Assembly (NCBI RefSeq): GCF_021018805.1
Contig: NC_086247.1
Coordinates: 92,860,140 to 92,924,139 of the forward strand
Source of the DNA: Prinia subflava
Lineage: Eukaryota; Chordata; Aves; Passeriformes; Cisticolidae
DNA: 64,000 bases
Direction of reading: 5' to 3'
A program made the translations under genes and the position numbers. The notes below the pieces were generated by a model, which ran no database searches, was not told the DNA's origin, and saw only the letters and a list, made by a program, of their open reading frames with translations. The first letter of the stretch is position 1. Each line of letters opens with the position of its first letter. Positions 11,793 through 23,740 of the stretch are shown one piece after another.

Positions 11793-13914
11793 CAAAGAGG
11801 GTGTTAGTGGTATATCAAAAGCATCTGGAGCTCAGTGGGTGAAGGAAGAAAAAAAATGGGAATAGTAACTTGGGTGTCTTTTCCAGAACAGAGAGTAGGA
11901 TGAAAAGATGCAGTGGAGAGTGAAGTGGGTTGGAATTTTTTTGTTTAACCATCTACACCAAACACTTTTTTCCCTCCAGAGATGTTTCTTGGTGGGCTGT
12001 ATTTGAAACCAAGTATTAAGGAGCCTCCCCTGCAGCTGATGAGAGAGAGAGGTGAAGAAAAATTCAGGGAACCAGAAATCAGACTTTTCTGAATGAGGGA
12101 AAAGAGCAAAGGGGTGAGAACTGTGCAGGCAATAATGGGAAAACAAGTGTTTTGAGGGGAAGTTTTGGAAAGTAATGAGAGAGCAGGGACCTTCATCAGG
12201 AAAGACACAATGGTAAGATTTGATTTCCTTTTTATTTATTTATTTCTTAACCAGTAATGATGTAAATGGCAGCTCTTACTGGAGGGAAGGAAAAATCACT
12301 TTTCTCATCAAGGAAGTGAAGACATCTTTGCTTGCTTGCACAAAGAATGCTTTAATCTAAGTGTGGGAAAGCAATAGAAATATTTTGGTAGTACTTCTTG
12401 TATTTTCTATTTTTTGGCAAGGAGGCTGCATATGGTAAGACAACCTGGGGTAACCATCAGCCTACAAATCCACCTCTGTGTGTCTTGAGGTGCTTTCTGA
12501 AAATGTACTCTCCCCTCCCCTCCCCGCCATCTTTCAGATACTGACTTGCTTAGAAAAAGCTAATGTTTTAAAAGTTTATTTTGATGTTTGTCCTTATGAA
12601 GTCTAGCTGTATTTTGGCCTGAATATTCACTGCTTGATGGTAAGATTAAAATGGCTGTGAATGTTTTAAAGATTTGGGTTTTTCATAAGTACCTTTTGTC
12701 CTGTAGTGGGTAGGGTGGCTGTCTCTTGGCAAGACATGACTCCTGCCTGAAACCAAAGCAGGTCTGAAGCTGAACCTAATAGCTCATAAATTGGCGTATT
12801 CTCTCAAAAAGATGATCAGCTTGGCAAGGTATGGGCTAGTCTGTACTTGTGGTCTGCTTTTTCTTCAGCTAGAATTGTGCTTGCAAGGTGCTTGTATTTT
12901 ATTTACTTTATCAGGAGGAGACTGGGGGTGTCAGACAAGCCAGAAAAGTACTCTTGCCTTTCCTCATTCAGTCCCTGTGTGGTGTCATATGGAGCTGGGA
13001 GTCTCCTATTTTAGCAGTCATTAAAATGTGTTGATAATATTTGCTTCCAATAGGGCACTCTTCTCCTGGACATCCTGTTGTCTTCCTCTTTTGACTTCTG
13101 TCTGGGTCAGTCTGAGGGCTTTGGGAGCTTGTCCTGGTTTCCCAGGCCCTTGGTAGTGGTAAAAGGGTGGTGGTGCTGACTGAGCTGTAGTATGGGCAGG
13201 CCTGGTATCCCCAGTGTCATGGAAAAGTGGAGGGAAGAGCAGGTCCAGCTGTAGCAATCCTGACCTTTCTGGGAGTATCACACATCCTATATGTGCTATC
13301 CTGTGGTTGTTCCCACTGCTTGGCAAGGCTGGGGCTTGCAAGGCTGACACCAAAGCAACATGGCTATGTGTTTGCAGTTTTCCACTGCTGGAATCAAGTA
13401 TTGGAAGCTTCCATTTATGCCTGGGAGCTTTTTACTCCTGAGTGTGCTTGCTAAAGAGCTTGTCCTCTATATGAATTGCCTGGTCGTGCTACTCTGTGTC
13501 TGTTTCTAACCCTGTCTATTCATCAATTTTATTTGATTTTTTCAAAACAACTCAAAATATAGGTAAAGCAAACATTTTATGGTATCTATAAAGATGCTGA
13601 CCTAGCATCAAATGGAAGAGTATGATGAAGTGATAAATGTTTCAAGCCCCTAGCCTTTTATCTTTGATTTTTAAAAAAATGTATCTCAAACTTAAGTGAT
13701 TGAAAAGTTTTCCAGATCTGATAAGATTTCAAGTGAAACTTTTGGCTTCTATCCCAGCATGAGATCACACAAAGTGATATTAGCTGAATTTGTACCAGAG
13801 TTTGAAAAGAAAATGAAAACACTTTACTGTTAGTGTCTCTCAGCTATTTTTCAGCCATGCTGGACAAATGTTTTCTCATTGATTAAGTTCTGAGTACCAT
13901 TTGAAATGTTTTCA

Positions 13915-13951
13915 AATATATGTGCATATACATATATATATATATGCATAT
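13915..13951. repeat. AT-alternating simple repeat
   Basis: A run of alternating AT (CATATATATATATATGCATAT) flanked by further TGCATATA-like words. It is nearly self-complementary and could extrude as a hairpin. Confidence 0.8.
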
Positions 13952-14428
13952 TTTTCTTGCTAATATTGTATTTAATTTATACTCTTTGGGTCTTTTATCC
14001 TTGCTAGCAGGACTCTTTGGATTCCATTTTACATGGGATTTTTTAAATCTAGTATTGCAGAGAAAGCTCACTACAAGAGAGAGGATGTACTGAAGTCCTG
14101 TTGCTATTCCGGAATGACCTTAAAAGGAAATCTCTAACCTTTTTGTCTGGTTTCTGTGACAGGAGACTATGAAAGCAATGGTCCTTTTAAGGGTGTGTGT
14201 GCTTCTTAGGGGTAAATATGTGTCAACTACACGTGTTTCTCCTATAGAGAAATAAAATAAATAATGCCTTAAGTTAGGCATTTAGATTCCTGAACAGGGG
14301 TGAACTTCAAGGGCTGAACTTGCAAACCCAAGAAACTGGACACTAGAAAATTCTACACTTAAAGCTATTCATTCATCCCCTTGGTAAATATTCATTTTGA
14401 TTGCCTTTAATTAGAGGATTGCGTGCTT

Positions 14429-14449
14429 CCCCCCTCCCCCCCACCCCCC
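14429..14449 (-). repeat. C-rich tract; potential G-quadruplex on the minus strand
   Basis: The plus strand has C6, T, C7, A, C6. The minus strand therefore carries three long G runs separated by single bases, and the seven-base run can supply two G-triplets, which satisfies the usual quadruplex pattern with one-base loops. Confidence 0.75.
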
Positions 14450-17400
14450 AAGGCCTGCATATTGTTCAGCACACAGCATGGCTAATGCTTAATGAGTGGG
14501 TAGGTTGTTGATGTTTTGTTTCTCACCATTTCTTGTATGGCTTTATTTACTGCATGGTTGGCAGATGGTGCATTGAATACAGAACTACTCATTTCCTTGT
14601 GGAGAATTTCATGGCATTAACACCATAAAGAGTTACTTTACTGCATATTTTTCAGGGAATCTTAATCAGGAGTGCAAAAATAAGACATACATGTACATTT
14701 AACTAAACTCTGAGCCTTGACAGTTAATTTTCTGGAAGGAGATGGTTACAGTACAGTTGCTTCAGTGGAAGATCTATCAGGTTGTACTGATTCCTTCCCC
14801 CACTCTTCCTTTTTGTAGCAAAAGGCAACAGAGGGTCAAAGCTCCCACAGGGGCATGAGGTATTTCCCTAACTCAAGCAGTTTGGTGAAAATGTTGCCAT
14901 CGGATATAACTTCCCTCCTTCTCACCAATATTTGCTTCTTGCCAAGAAAACACAGAATTTCACATCAGAAATCTCTTCTGTTATCAAAGGAGTGGATATT
15001 TTGTCCAGCAAGTTGGCTCAGCAACTTGCTTCCAGCATTCAGTGCACGTTTGAGACCTGATGGAAATGAACAAAGCTTCAGAAGCCACCGTAAACTACAG
15101 GAAAAGAACGCCCTTCATCTGGTTTCTGTCTTGGAGGCTGAAAGCTCTTCAGGCTGGAGCCTGTGCCTTCCCATATGTCGATAGAGTATTTCGAGCACTA
15201 TAGCAGTATAAACAGCAGTGGATGAGGTCATCATATATCAAACAACATAATTAAATCAGTGCTTTATTCACTGTCTGTGTCTCATTATGGCTGCCTCCTA
15301 GGTCACTCTGCAGCCTTGGAGATCGTGTAAGAACTAGAATGTTGCAACAGCCCTTGCAGAAATGTTTGCTTTGATGTTGGTGCTATTCACTTAGAGACCA
15401 ATCTTCACAAAAATGTACCTTTGTAAAATGTGGTGCTATTTTGAAAAAGCCATGTAAAAGGGAAACACTTACTATTGATTTTTTTTCATAAATTGTCATG
15501 CACAAATGTCAGCTGTTGATCACATGATTGTGATGGGATTTCTTGATTGATTAGAGGTCTGAAAGCAATCAAGTAGATGATGTATTAGAAAAATAGGTTT
15601 CTCAGAGGGGAACATAAGCTTAAAATGCCTGCAAAGCAGCCAGATTTCAGGCATTGGCATGAAACTGGCATTTTTTAAAGTTAAGCGACGCTTTGTTTTG
15701 GCCGCTGCTTTAAAGTGCCTTCCCTGTAAAACAATATAGGAAAATATTTTAAGATGCTTCTTCCCCCTCTCACAGTTCTGGTACCCATGCTTTAAATCTT
15801 CTGTTATATCAACACCTAGAAGTGTTTTATAGCAGTAGATCCTTATGTGTGTTTTACAAGAAAGGAGGCTACCAATTTTGTCTGAACAATAAGGTACTTT
15901 GAAGTCTGAAGTCATAATGAGATGTGCACGTAAGCCTCGTGCCTCACCACGTATGATGCCGTGGGCATGTGTTATTGCTTACCTGTGCCTTAATTACTGT
16001 ACACATGTAGCTACAGGAATATATCCGTATGGTTTTCCTACTGTAAACTTTCAGGTGACTTGTAAATCTAGCCCAAATTACAGAAAAAAGGGCTGGTCTG
16101 AGATCTTGGTAATTACACAGCCAGTGTACAAACTTCAGCATTAAGGCTCTCCCAGATCCACCTGAAATCAGGTTACATTCATATTCTATCTTTTTTTTTG
16201 AATAACAGCCAAACAGCATGCAAAGTTGTTATGTTGCTGCTTGACCTGCTCTATCCCAGTCTTGCTGCCAAGGGAAAAAGAGGAAGAGGTATTCAGGACT
16301 TGTGTTCTCTTGGCTTTGCCATAAATGAAAGAGATTTTTTTTTTTTAAATCTGGGGGTTTCCTGAATTAATTAATATTATCTGATGAATTTACTGAAATA
16401 ATACATGTTCTTCCTCCCTGAAATTTATCTATTTGTCTCTGGTGCTTTTCCTGTCTATCAGTAATGACAATTCAAAACCATGAGTTGGTACCATGAGTTA
16501 GGGGATAATCATTGCTAAAGTTGAGCCTGAAAGTAGGAAAATGAAGAGACATCAAAGGCAGCTCTCTAATGTTCTTCAGTACAGGTGGGGTCCAGAAATC
16601 AAATATAAAAGCAAAGTTGTGCTGCTCTACTAAATACCCGCATTGAGAGTGGAGGACATCTACCAGCTGGGCCGCCTCTGGGGCTTGTATGCCCCCCAAA
16701 GCACTTCCACAAACCTCCTGCTGCAAAGATGGGAGGTGGGGATGATGATGAGGAAGGACTTGCAGGATCCTTGCAGGCTCGAGCCAGTAGTTCCCGCTAG
16801 GTAGCTGCCCTGCTGGGAAGACTAGCCTGGCAGGGTAGGAAAGCTGAGGGAGGGGCAGAGAAAGGCTATTTACCCCCAGGCTGGAGCTGGAAATCACCTG
16901 GCTCCTGCTCAGCTAGTGAAACAACAGCAAGGAGAAAAGTCTGTCATCCTGCCTTCATGTGATTCTGGGGTGCTAGGGAGAAGTCAGTTCTGCTAAGTCC
17001 GCTCTTAATATGAACCCTGCTATTTCTAAGCTTCTATTTTTTCCAGTAACATCATCCAAACAGGAGTTAAAAGAATATCAGTGGTAGACAACAGAAATAT
17101 AGGCTGCCCAGTACTTAAATTTTCTAGTCTTCAAAAAATAACTTTGGTTTTGTTATGTTGTCTTAGTGGCTTGATTGTTGACTGGTTAGGCACTTGGTAA
17201 ACCTCCTAATAAAAGGAATAGAAGCTCATGTTGGTTTTGCACTGTTTGGTTTTTTCTTCATGTTTTGCTATCATTTTGTGATTCTTTTTTAAAATAGCCA
17301 AAGTAAAACAGAAGTGGTAAACCTTAATTTAGAGGTGTAAGCAAGAGGTGGATCACCCTGATAAGGGTCATCCAGGCTTCACTGATTCCTTGTTATAATC

Positions 17401-17627
17401 CACTACCCACTGTGGTTTATCCTCTCTTAGTACTACTTCTGTTATATTTGCTATCATCTCTGTGCAGATGATGGCTTAATACTTGCAGATGGCTTAAATA
17501 TAATGAATGTCATGCTGAAAAAAACCCTCTAAATGCATACACCTATGAGAAGACAAGGACAATACTGGCAAGCTTGTTAGGGCAAGTGTGAACAAGTGTT
17601 GGATGTAAAGGAAAAGTGTGGGTTTTT

Positions 17628-17668
17628 CTTTCTCTCTCTCTCTCTCTTTTTTTTTTTTTTTTTTTTTT
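17628..17668. repeat. (TC)n followed by poly-T
   Basis: About ten TC units pass into a T run of roughly 22. This is a simple homopyrimidine tract. A minus-strand open frame over it encodes a lysine/glutamate run and is an artefact of the repeat. Confidence 0.9.
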
Positions 17669-20289
17669 AATTCCTTTGCTACAGGGGCACAATTCTCATT
17701 TCTATTTGCAGTCATCTAGGCAAGCTGAGGTGTGTTGAGTGCAGGGCCTAATTGCTTGTGCACTGCATGCTGTGCCTACACAGCTTTCAACTGGGAGCCA
17801 GCTTGGAGCACAGGCAGAGCAAGCTCAGGTCTGCCCGTACCTGCCTGCATACAGAGATCCTCAGAAGAAGGCAGAGACACCCATTTTCTCTTTATTACTG
17901 CATTACACCAGAGGCAAATTCTCTAATTAAAATTTGCAGTTAGTGTGGTGTGTTATAACTGCTATAAATTTTGGTCATGTCAAGACTTCCTGGCAGTGGG
18001 AGGAGAGGCACAGAGAAGCCAGTGAGTGCAGACAAGGGCTTTTGTGTAGATGGCTACAGCAGCCCAGCCCTTGTGTCCCATTCACCTTATTAAGGCACCA
18101 CCTATGGTGCTTTTACCAGGAAAATTACTTAACCGCTGAAGAGAAAATGTCACTAATGCTGCATAGTGGAGGAATTAAGATCTGCCTTGTCCTGAAAGAG
18201 TCATATCCTCCTATCCAGTATGCTCCCATGGGAAAAGGTGCTTGACAAGGCTCAAAACAGCCTTGCTGCTGCCTTTGCCCTGGTGCATTGCATCCATTCA
18301 TCTGACACAGTAGGGAAAAACTGTGAACTAGGATAACAAGGAAAGATTAAGAAATATGCATTTTAATAAAGGGATTAGAGAATAGATTTGCATATCTTAA
18401 AACTAGAGAAATAGAAACTTGGAAAGTGAATAGTTTTCTGAACGGGTTCTGATTTTTACCTTCTCAGTCACTGTGTTCATTTACTCTGGCTATCATGATG
18501 ACCATTAAAATGCAATTCCTGTTTTCTGCTTGCTTTTATGACCTGGATGGCTGAAAATGCTATCTTACACTGTCCTGTTTCCACCCCTGCCTCTAGACCA
18601 AGGAAGAATGTCTGGTTACTTTCCTTTCTGGGATAGGAGGACTTGATCCTATGGGAATTCTCAAAAGAGGGCCTGGCTGGCATGTAATTACGTTTTCCTT
18701 CTAGGAGGAGGCTTTTCTCTTGGACAGGCTGGGCAGAAAGCTGTGGGCCTGGGCATCCAGCATAGTTTAGCTGTCTGTGTTTGGGAGGGAGGAGCAGAAC
18801 GGGATAGTATTCCAGAAGCCCCTGCTTCCTGTCGCACTGTATTTGACCTGACATAAGCAGCTGACATAACATCACCGTGGGCGTTGCCAGCCTTTTCTTT
18901 TAATATTAAATTTGGGGAAAAAAAACGTTAGTAACTCTTTTCTTCTTAAAAGGAAGGAGAAAACCCCAAAGGATTTTGGCTGGCTCTGCATGCCCTATAG
19001 GTATGTCTGGTTGTTTTTGATGAACAAGGTGCTGTCCTCCTGTTTACCTCTCTCAAAGGAAGTGCCTGTTGACATAGTCTGCATTTCAATCATCTTTATT
19101 ATACAGCTCTCTGGGAAGCCTCCGGGGCAAGTCAAACCAGCCCTGAAAGAATCTTCTTGGTCACAAAGGGAGGAGTAGGAACAGACACCCACAGTTTGTA
19201 TTACTTTATTTGCAGAGATCTGCGCCCTGATAACCTCAGACCCCAGAGCAGCTGAAGCTGGCTGAGTTTGGAGTCTTCAGAGGCACGGTGGGCAGGTCTC
19301 CAAGTGGCTGCTGTATCCACCCGTGCACTGCAGCCAGGATGGAGCTAGCTGTGCCGGCAGTGCTGTCAGAGACCCAGCTTTGATGTCAGCCTAGTGGAGG
19401 CTGGGTTTTCCCTGCAGTGGGAGAGCTAGGTGGGTTCTTCCAGGCTTGGAGGCATCTTTCCTCCTCACATCCCTCCATGCCACAGGTCTTCTGTGCATGC
19501 TGTCCCCATGCTTGGTGCCCTTAGTGTTGCTCAGACCTTCACAAGGCATCGCGCTCCATTACCTGCGAGAGGCTTAATCACTGAATGGCATCCAAAGCAT
19601 TGCATGTTGTGGGTTTGTGTCATTGTCCAGAAGGTTGGCCCTTGAATTCAGTAGAGAACTGATGTTGGTTGTGCCATCAAAGCTATCTGTCGTTAACATA
19701 AGCATGAGGAGAGAATTCCACTTCAGACTGAAGTTTATGCATCAGAACTGAACTTTTGTGGGTAAGCAAACTGTGGATTTGCATGATGTTTTGGGAGTGT
19801 GTTGTATTATTCCATGCCTCGTGTTTTGAATAGGTGAAGTTAGCTTTGGCTTGCACTGATGTGATATTTTCCTTTAGTGCTCAATGATGAGCTCCAGATA
19901 GATGCTTGTGAAAATGATACTACACAAAGAGCATCCATCTTCTTGGCAAAAGGTGAGGCCCTGACTGGCCTCAATGTGCCCTCGAGGCCTCTTTTTCCAA
20001 ATCTGTGCAGCTGCTGACACCTCTGAGGGGCTAAACTCATCCATCTTTTGGAAGAAGAATGGCTTTCTACTGCACTAATAGAGAGTGAGTTATAAACCTA
20101 CCTCTCTCAAGTTTTCTGCCGTCTGGACGTGGAAATTTATTTTATCTTCGATACTTCCTACCTCAAGCCAGCTGCAATCGCTATCAAAACCTGTTACCCA
20201 GAAAAGCTACAGATGGTTAAGAAACAGTGTCTGAGTGACCCCCTTGTCAAGTGTAAGGTAGTACTTGTGGTGCATGGGGAGCTGCCTAA

Positions 20290-20690
20290 CAGCTGAGTGT
20301 TCAAATATCAATTAAAATAATTTGCAGCGTCATGCACTAATGATGAAAACAGCTTGAGTCTTCGTTGTAGCTGAAGATTTCAAGGGCCAAATTCACTGGA
20401 AATATAAGCAGTGGCACAAATTATATGTTAGAGCACAATTGTTTCCCTGCAGGCTATAAATAACTCCTATTTTAAGACACTGGAGGTTATTTGTCTCCTG
20501 TGGGAGAGACTCTATTCTGTGGTGTAGCTGACCAGAAAATGGTTGTTAGTGATAAAGTGGTGTAATTTGCATTGATTTATTATTCATTGGCTGTGCAGAT
20601 CAAGTGCAGCTTACTCAGCAAGAGGGATTGATACCAAATTCTTTTGTCGCTTAAACAAATATCCCTGCTGAGTATAAGCGAGAGATGCGA
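20290..20690. promoter_or_regulatory. conserved-element-like non-coding block
   Basis: High-complexity AT-rich sequence without repeats, dense in transcription-factor-like words. It has a perfect MEF2-type site CTATAAATAA at 20454-20463, AATTAAAATAATTTGC at about 20310, and a CpG-retaining end (AAGCGAGAGATGCGATTG). The call rests on general appearance and motif density only; conservation cannot be measured from one sequence. Confidence 0.3.
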
Positions 20691-23600
20691 TTGTAACAGA
20701 AGATTGGTGTTATCAGACACCTTCTAGCTTGTAACTCTCTAAAACCTGAGTGAAACTTACTGAGAATTTGACTCCAAACTTAATTTTGGCCTACCTGGGT
20801 AAACAGGATTTGATAACTACTGGGAGTAGATGCATATAAAAAAAAAATTAAAAGGTAACTCCTTGACTTAATCTGAATTTCCCATAACATGTAACATGCA
20901 CATCCTAGTGCTTATGCATAGTGCTATGCATCCTAGCAACCTGCACCCATATTAGGAGGCCTTTGTTGGCTGCTGTTTTTAGTGTGGGTAAAATTAAGGA
21001 TAAGACATGATCATTCATATAAGGATTTCTTCTGAAAATGTTAGCTTCAGAGCTTCCAGGTATTTTGAGACATACTATGGTTAGTGTGAGAGTGATGTTA
21101 TCAATGCCTACTTAATGTTCCTCTGAAAACTGTACGTCTTGGAAGAAAACTACTTAAAAGACTGTTTGTTGGATTTCTTTTCTCTTGCTCCTCACCTTTT
21201 AAATCTTTTTTCTATTTGTGGTGGTTGTGGGAGAAAACCTGGAAATATTAATCAATGCTTCCTCCAAAAAATGGAGGAATGTATTTCTCAGGTGCTATTT
21301 TTAGATTATTCTTGGAGGAAAGGAGGGTATTTTATGTTCAGATTCATTGTCTTCAGGTGTTCATGGCCACTGCTGCAGGTGTAGGTGTTGAATCATCCCA
21401 TTCTTCCCTGGACTATTATCAGCAATGATTTCACAGATTCTGCAATTCCACTGTGATTCTGGCTGAGAAAAAAAGTAAAATTAGTTACAACATGGGAGGT
21501 AAAGCAATGCTTGAGGAAATTCTTAGAGGCTTTCTGGTGATTATTTTTTCTTTGTACATTGACTGAGCATCAGTCTCCCTCCACAAGTCCTCATCTAAAA
21601 TCAGAGTTTGAATAAACACTCAATGTCCTGCCATGGGCCGTTGCTGTTTGCAGCCTGGAGAGAACTTGCTGAAAGAGTGATGTAACTATAAATTACTCTT
21701 TTTGGGCCAGTTGTTCCAGGGAAATCTGAACAAAAATATAATCTTGGAACTTAACTGTTCTCCTAAAAAAGCATGTCTTATCCATTTAAAACTGAACTAT
21801 TTTGCAGGATATTCCTTCACATTTTTGCTAAAGGTTAACAAAATTGTTTAGACAGCTCTGGTTGGTGCACATCAATCTACTTTACAACCAGCTGATTAAT
21901 GTGACTGATTTCTGCAGTGAATTTCTCTAATCACTTCTTATTTACAAACTGGGGTGGTTTTGTTTAAAGCAGCTATGCTGTGAGTGTTCATCCATCTTAA
22001 AAGTTCATTCCTTGACTGGAGTAAGTTTAGGAAACACAAGTCTAATGAACCTCTGTGACAAATGGCGCCCATAAAATAAGAGGTCATATGCAACATCTCT
22101 GGTAGCGTTAATCCCTCTTGTCATCTCCTACAGATGTAGTGAAAAAAAATACATTCTTGAAGTAAAGAGAAAGGAAATCATAGTGAGTGTAGGCAAATGA
22201 GAGAAACAGTTACTCTGAAGCCTGCAAAGAGCTGTGCAGGAAGCCAGGAAACTGTGGATTTTCATTATCCAGGCTATTGGCTGACAGCTGGTGATGTGAA
22301 ATAATCTACGGCTTTTTTTTGAGAACTTATTTAAACCTCATAGACTTACTCTACTGCAAATTGCAGAGGTTTCATCTTTAGAAATAAGTTAAATTGTTCA
22401 GTCTTCAAGTGGAGCTAGGCACTGGGCCGATGTCTCTGCTGTGATACATTGTGCTTCATTGCAGACTGTGCTGAATCCCTCTGCATGTTTATTCTCTTGG
22501 TAAATATCACTCTAACTGGTACTACACAAACTTCTGCCAATGGTAAACATAAGAAATATTCAGCAGCTGTGTCCCTATAGGGAACTCAGTTGGACAGACT
22601 CCACAGATATTGGGATGCAGTGTAAGCAAAATCATTCACTTTATATCGACAAGCCAGTGTAGCTTCCTGGAATTGTAGCATGGCAGAAACAAGTCTCAAA
22701 GGTTTTGAATGGTCAGATCTGTTCTGCAGGATGTCAGTGTAAGTTGTGGCATGCTGCTAATTTGGAAACAAAAATCATGTAAGTGGATATGTGAATATTT
22801 AATTCATTAGTTAAGGACTATTGAGAGTCCCTTAGTCATCTTCAGCAGTCACTATGCTTTTTATTTTTAAAGCAGTCATATTTTCCCTGCACTTTTATGA
22901 CTTGTTTCCTTCTATCACTATGTATGTCTGTGAGGATATTTTACACTTTCAGCGTAGAAATAATTCTGCAGGTTTCCCTTTACTCTCTGTACCTTCTGTT
23001 CTGATGACTTAGATGTGTTTGTACATGAGTCCTTTCTGAGAAAAATATGTGATATTTCCTAGTGATTACACAGATTCTTTTCAAAATTCTGACCAATGTC
23101 ACCTTCAGTCTAACTTTTCTTTTAGCGTCTCTCACAAAAAAGTTATCTGTTTTTTTGGATACTTGAGGAGAAACTGCTAAAGTTCTTGCCCCATCTCTCT
23201 TCACTTTATGATTCTCTTTCTCTTCCTTGTTACTTTGTCTGGTTTTGGCATGTGCTCTTTACTGTCCCTTTAGACTGCTTCTACAAAAAGTCTTCAGCCA
23301 TATTGCTTTAATTATTTTTATTCTAGATTTCCCAATACTTTGCACTGCCTTAAACAAAAATGAGCTTTTTTTTAGAAGCACCTAACATTCTACCTCCATT
23401 CTATCTGTAATTTGTGCAATTTTTAGAGACTGACTCTTGCTCTCCATCAGCCCATGGTACCTTCCTCCCTCAGATTTTTGCTACTATTTGAAGTGGAACT
23501 TCAGTGGTTTTGCTCTTTCTTAGGAAAACCTCATCAAGATATGCAGATCCCTTCCCATTTACACTTCTGCAATGATTTCTGCAGAAAATCTGGATTCTAG

Positions 23601-23740
23601 TTATCACAGTTCTCCCAGTTCCGAGAGAAGGGCTGTAAGTAAGATGGGCAGATAAGAAAAAAGCTTGGACTGTGTTTCTTCTGTGTTTCATTCAAGAAAT
23701 TAGAATATTTCTTAAGGGATGGTCTGTGTCACTGTGTGGA
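20691..23740. other. non-coding stretch, pyrimidine-rich at its right end
   Basis: No gene recognised. From about 22860 to 23700 the plus strand is visibly rich in T and C (repeated TCTTTC, CTTCC and TTTCTT words). It then switches to the purine-rich block that follows. Confidence 0.5.

Larger units (their letters stand above)
10261..20285. other. non-coding stretch with simple repeats
   Basis: About 10 kb without a recognisable gene. Contents worth noting are listed separately: the G-rich minisatellite, the AT repeat, the C-rich tract and the TC/T tract. Open frames here are short (at most about 141 codons, 16472-16897 minus), overlap on both strands and show no family resemblance. No CR1 copy was seen in this interval. 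Confidence 0.55.
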
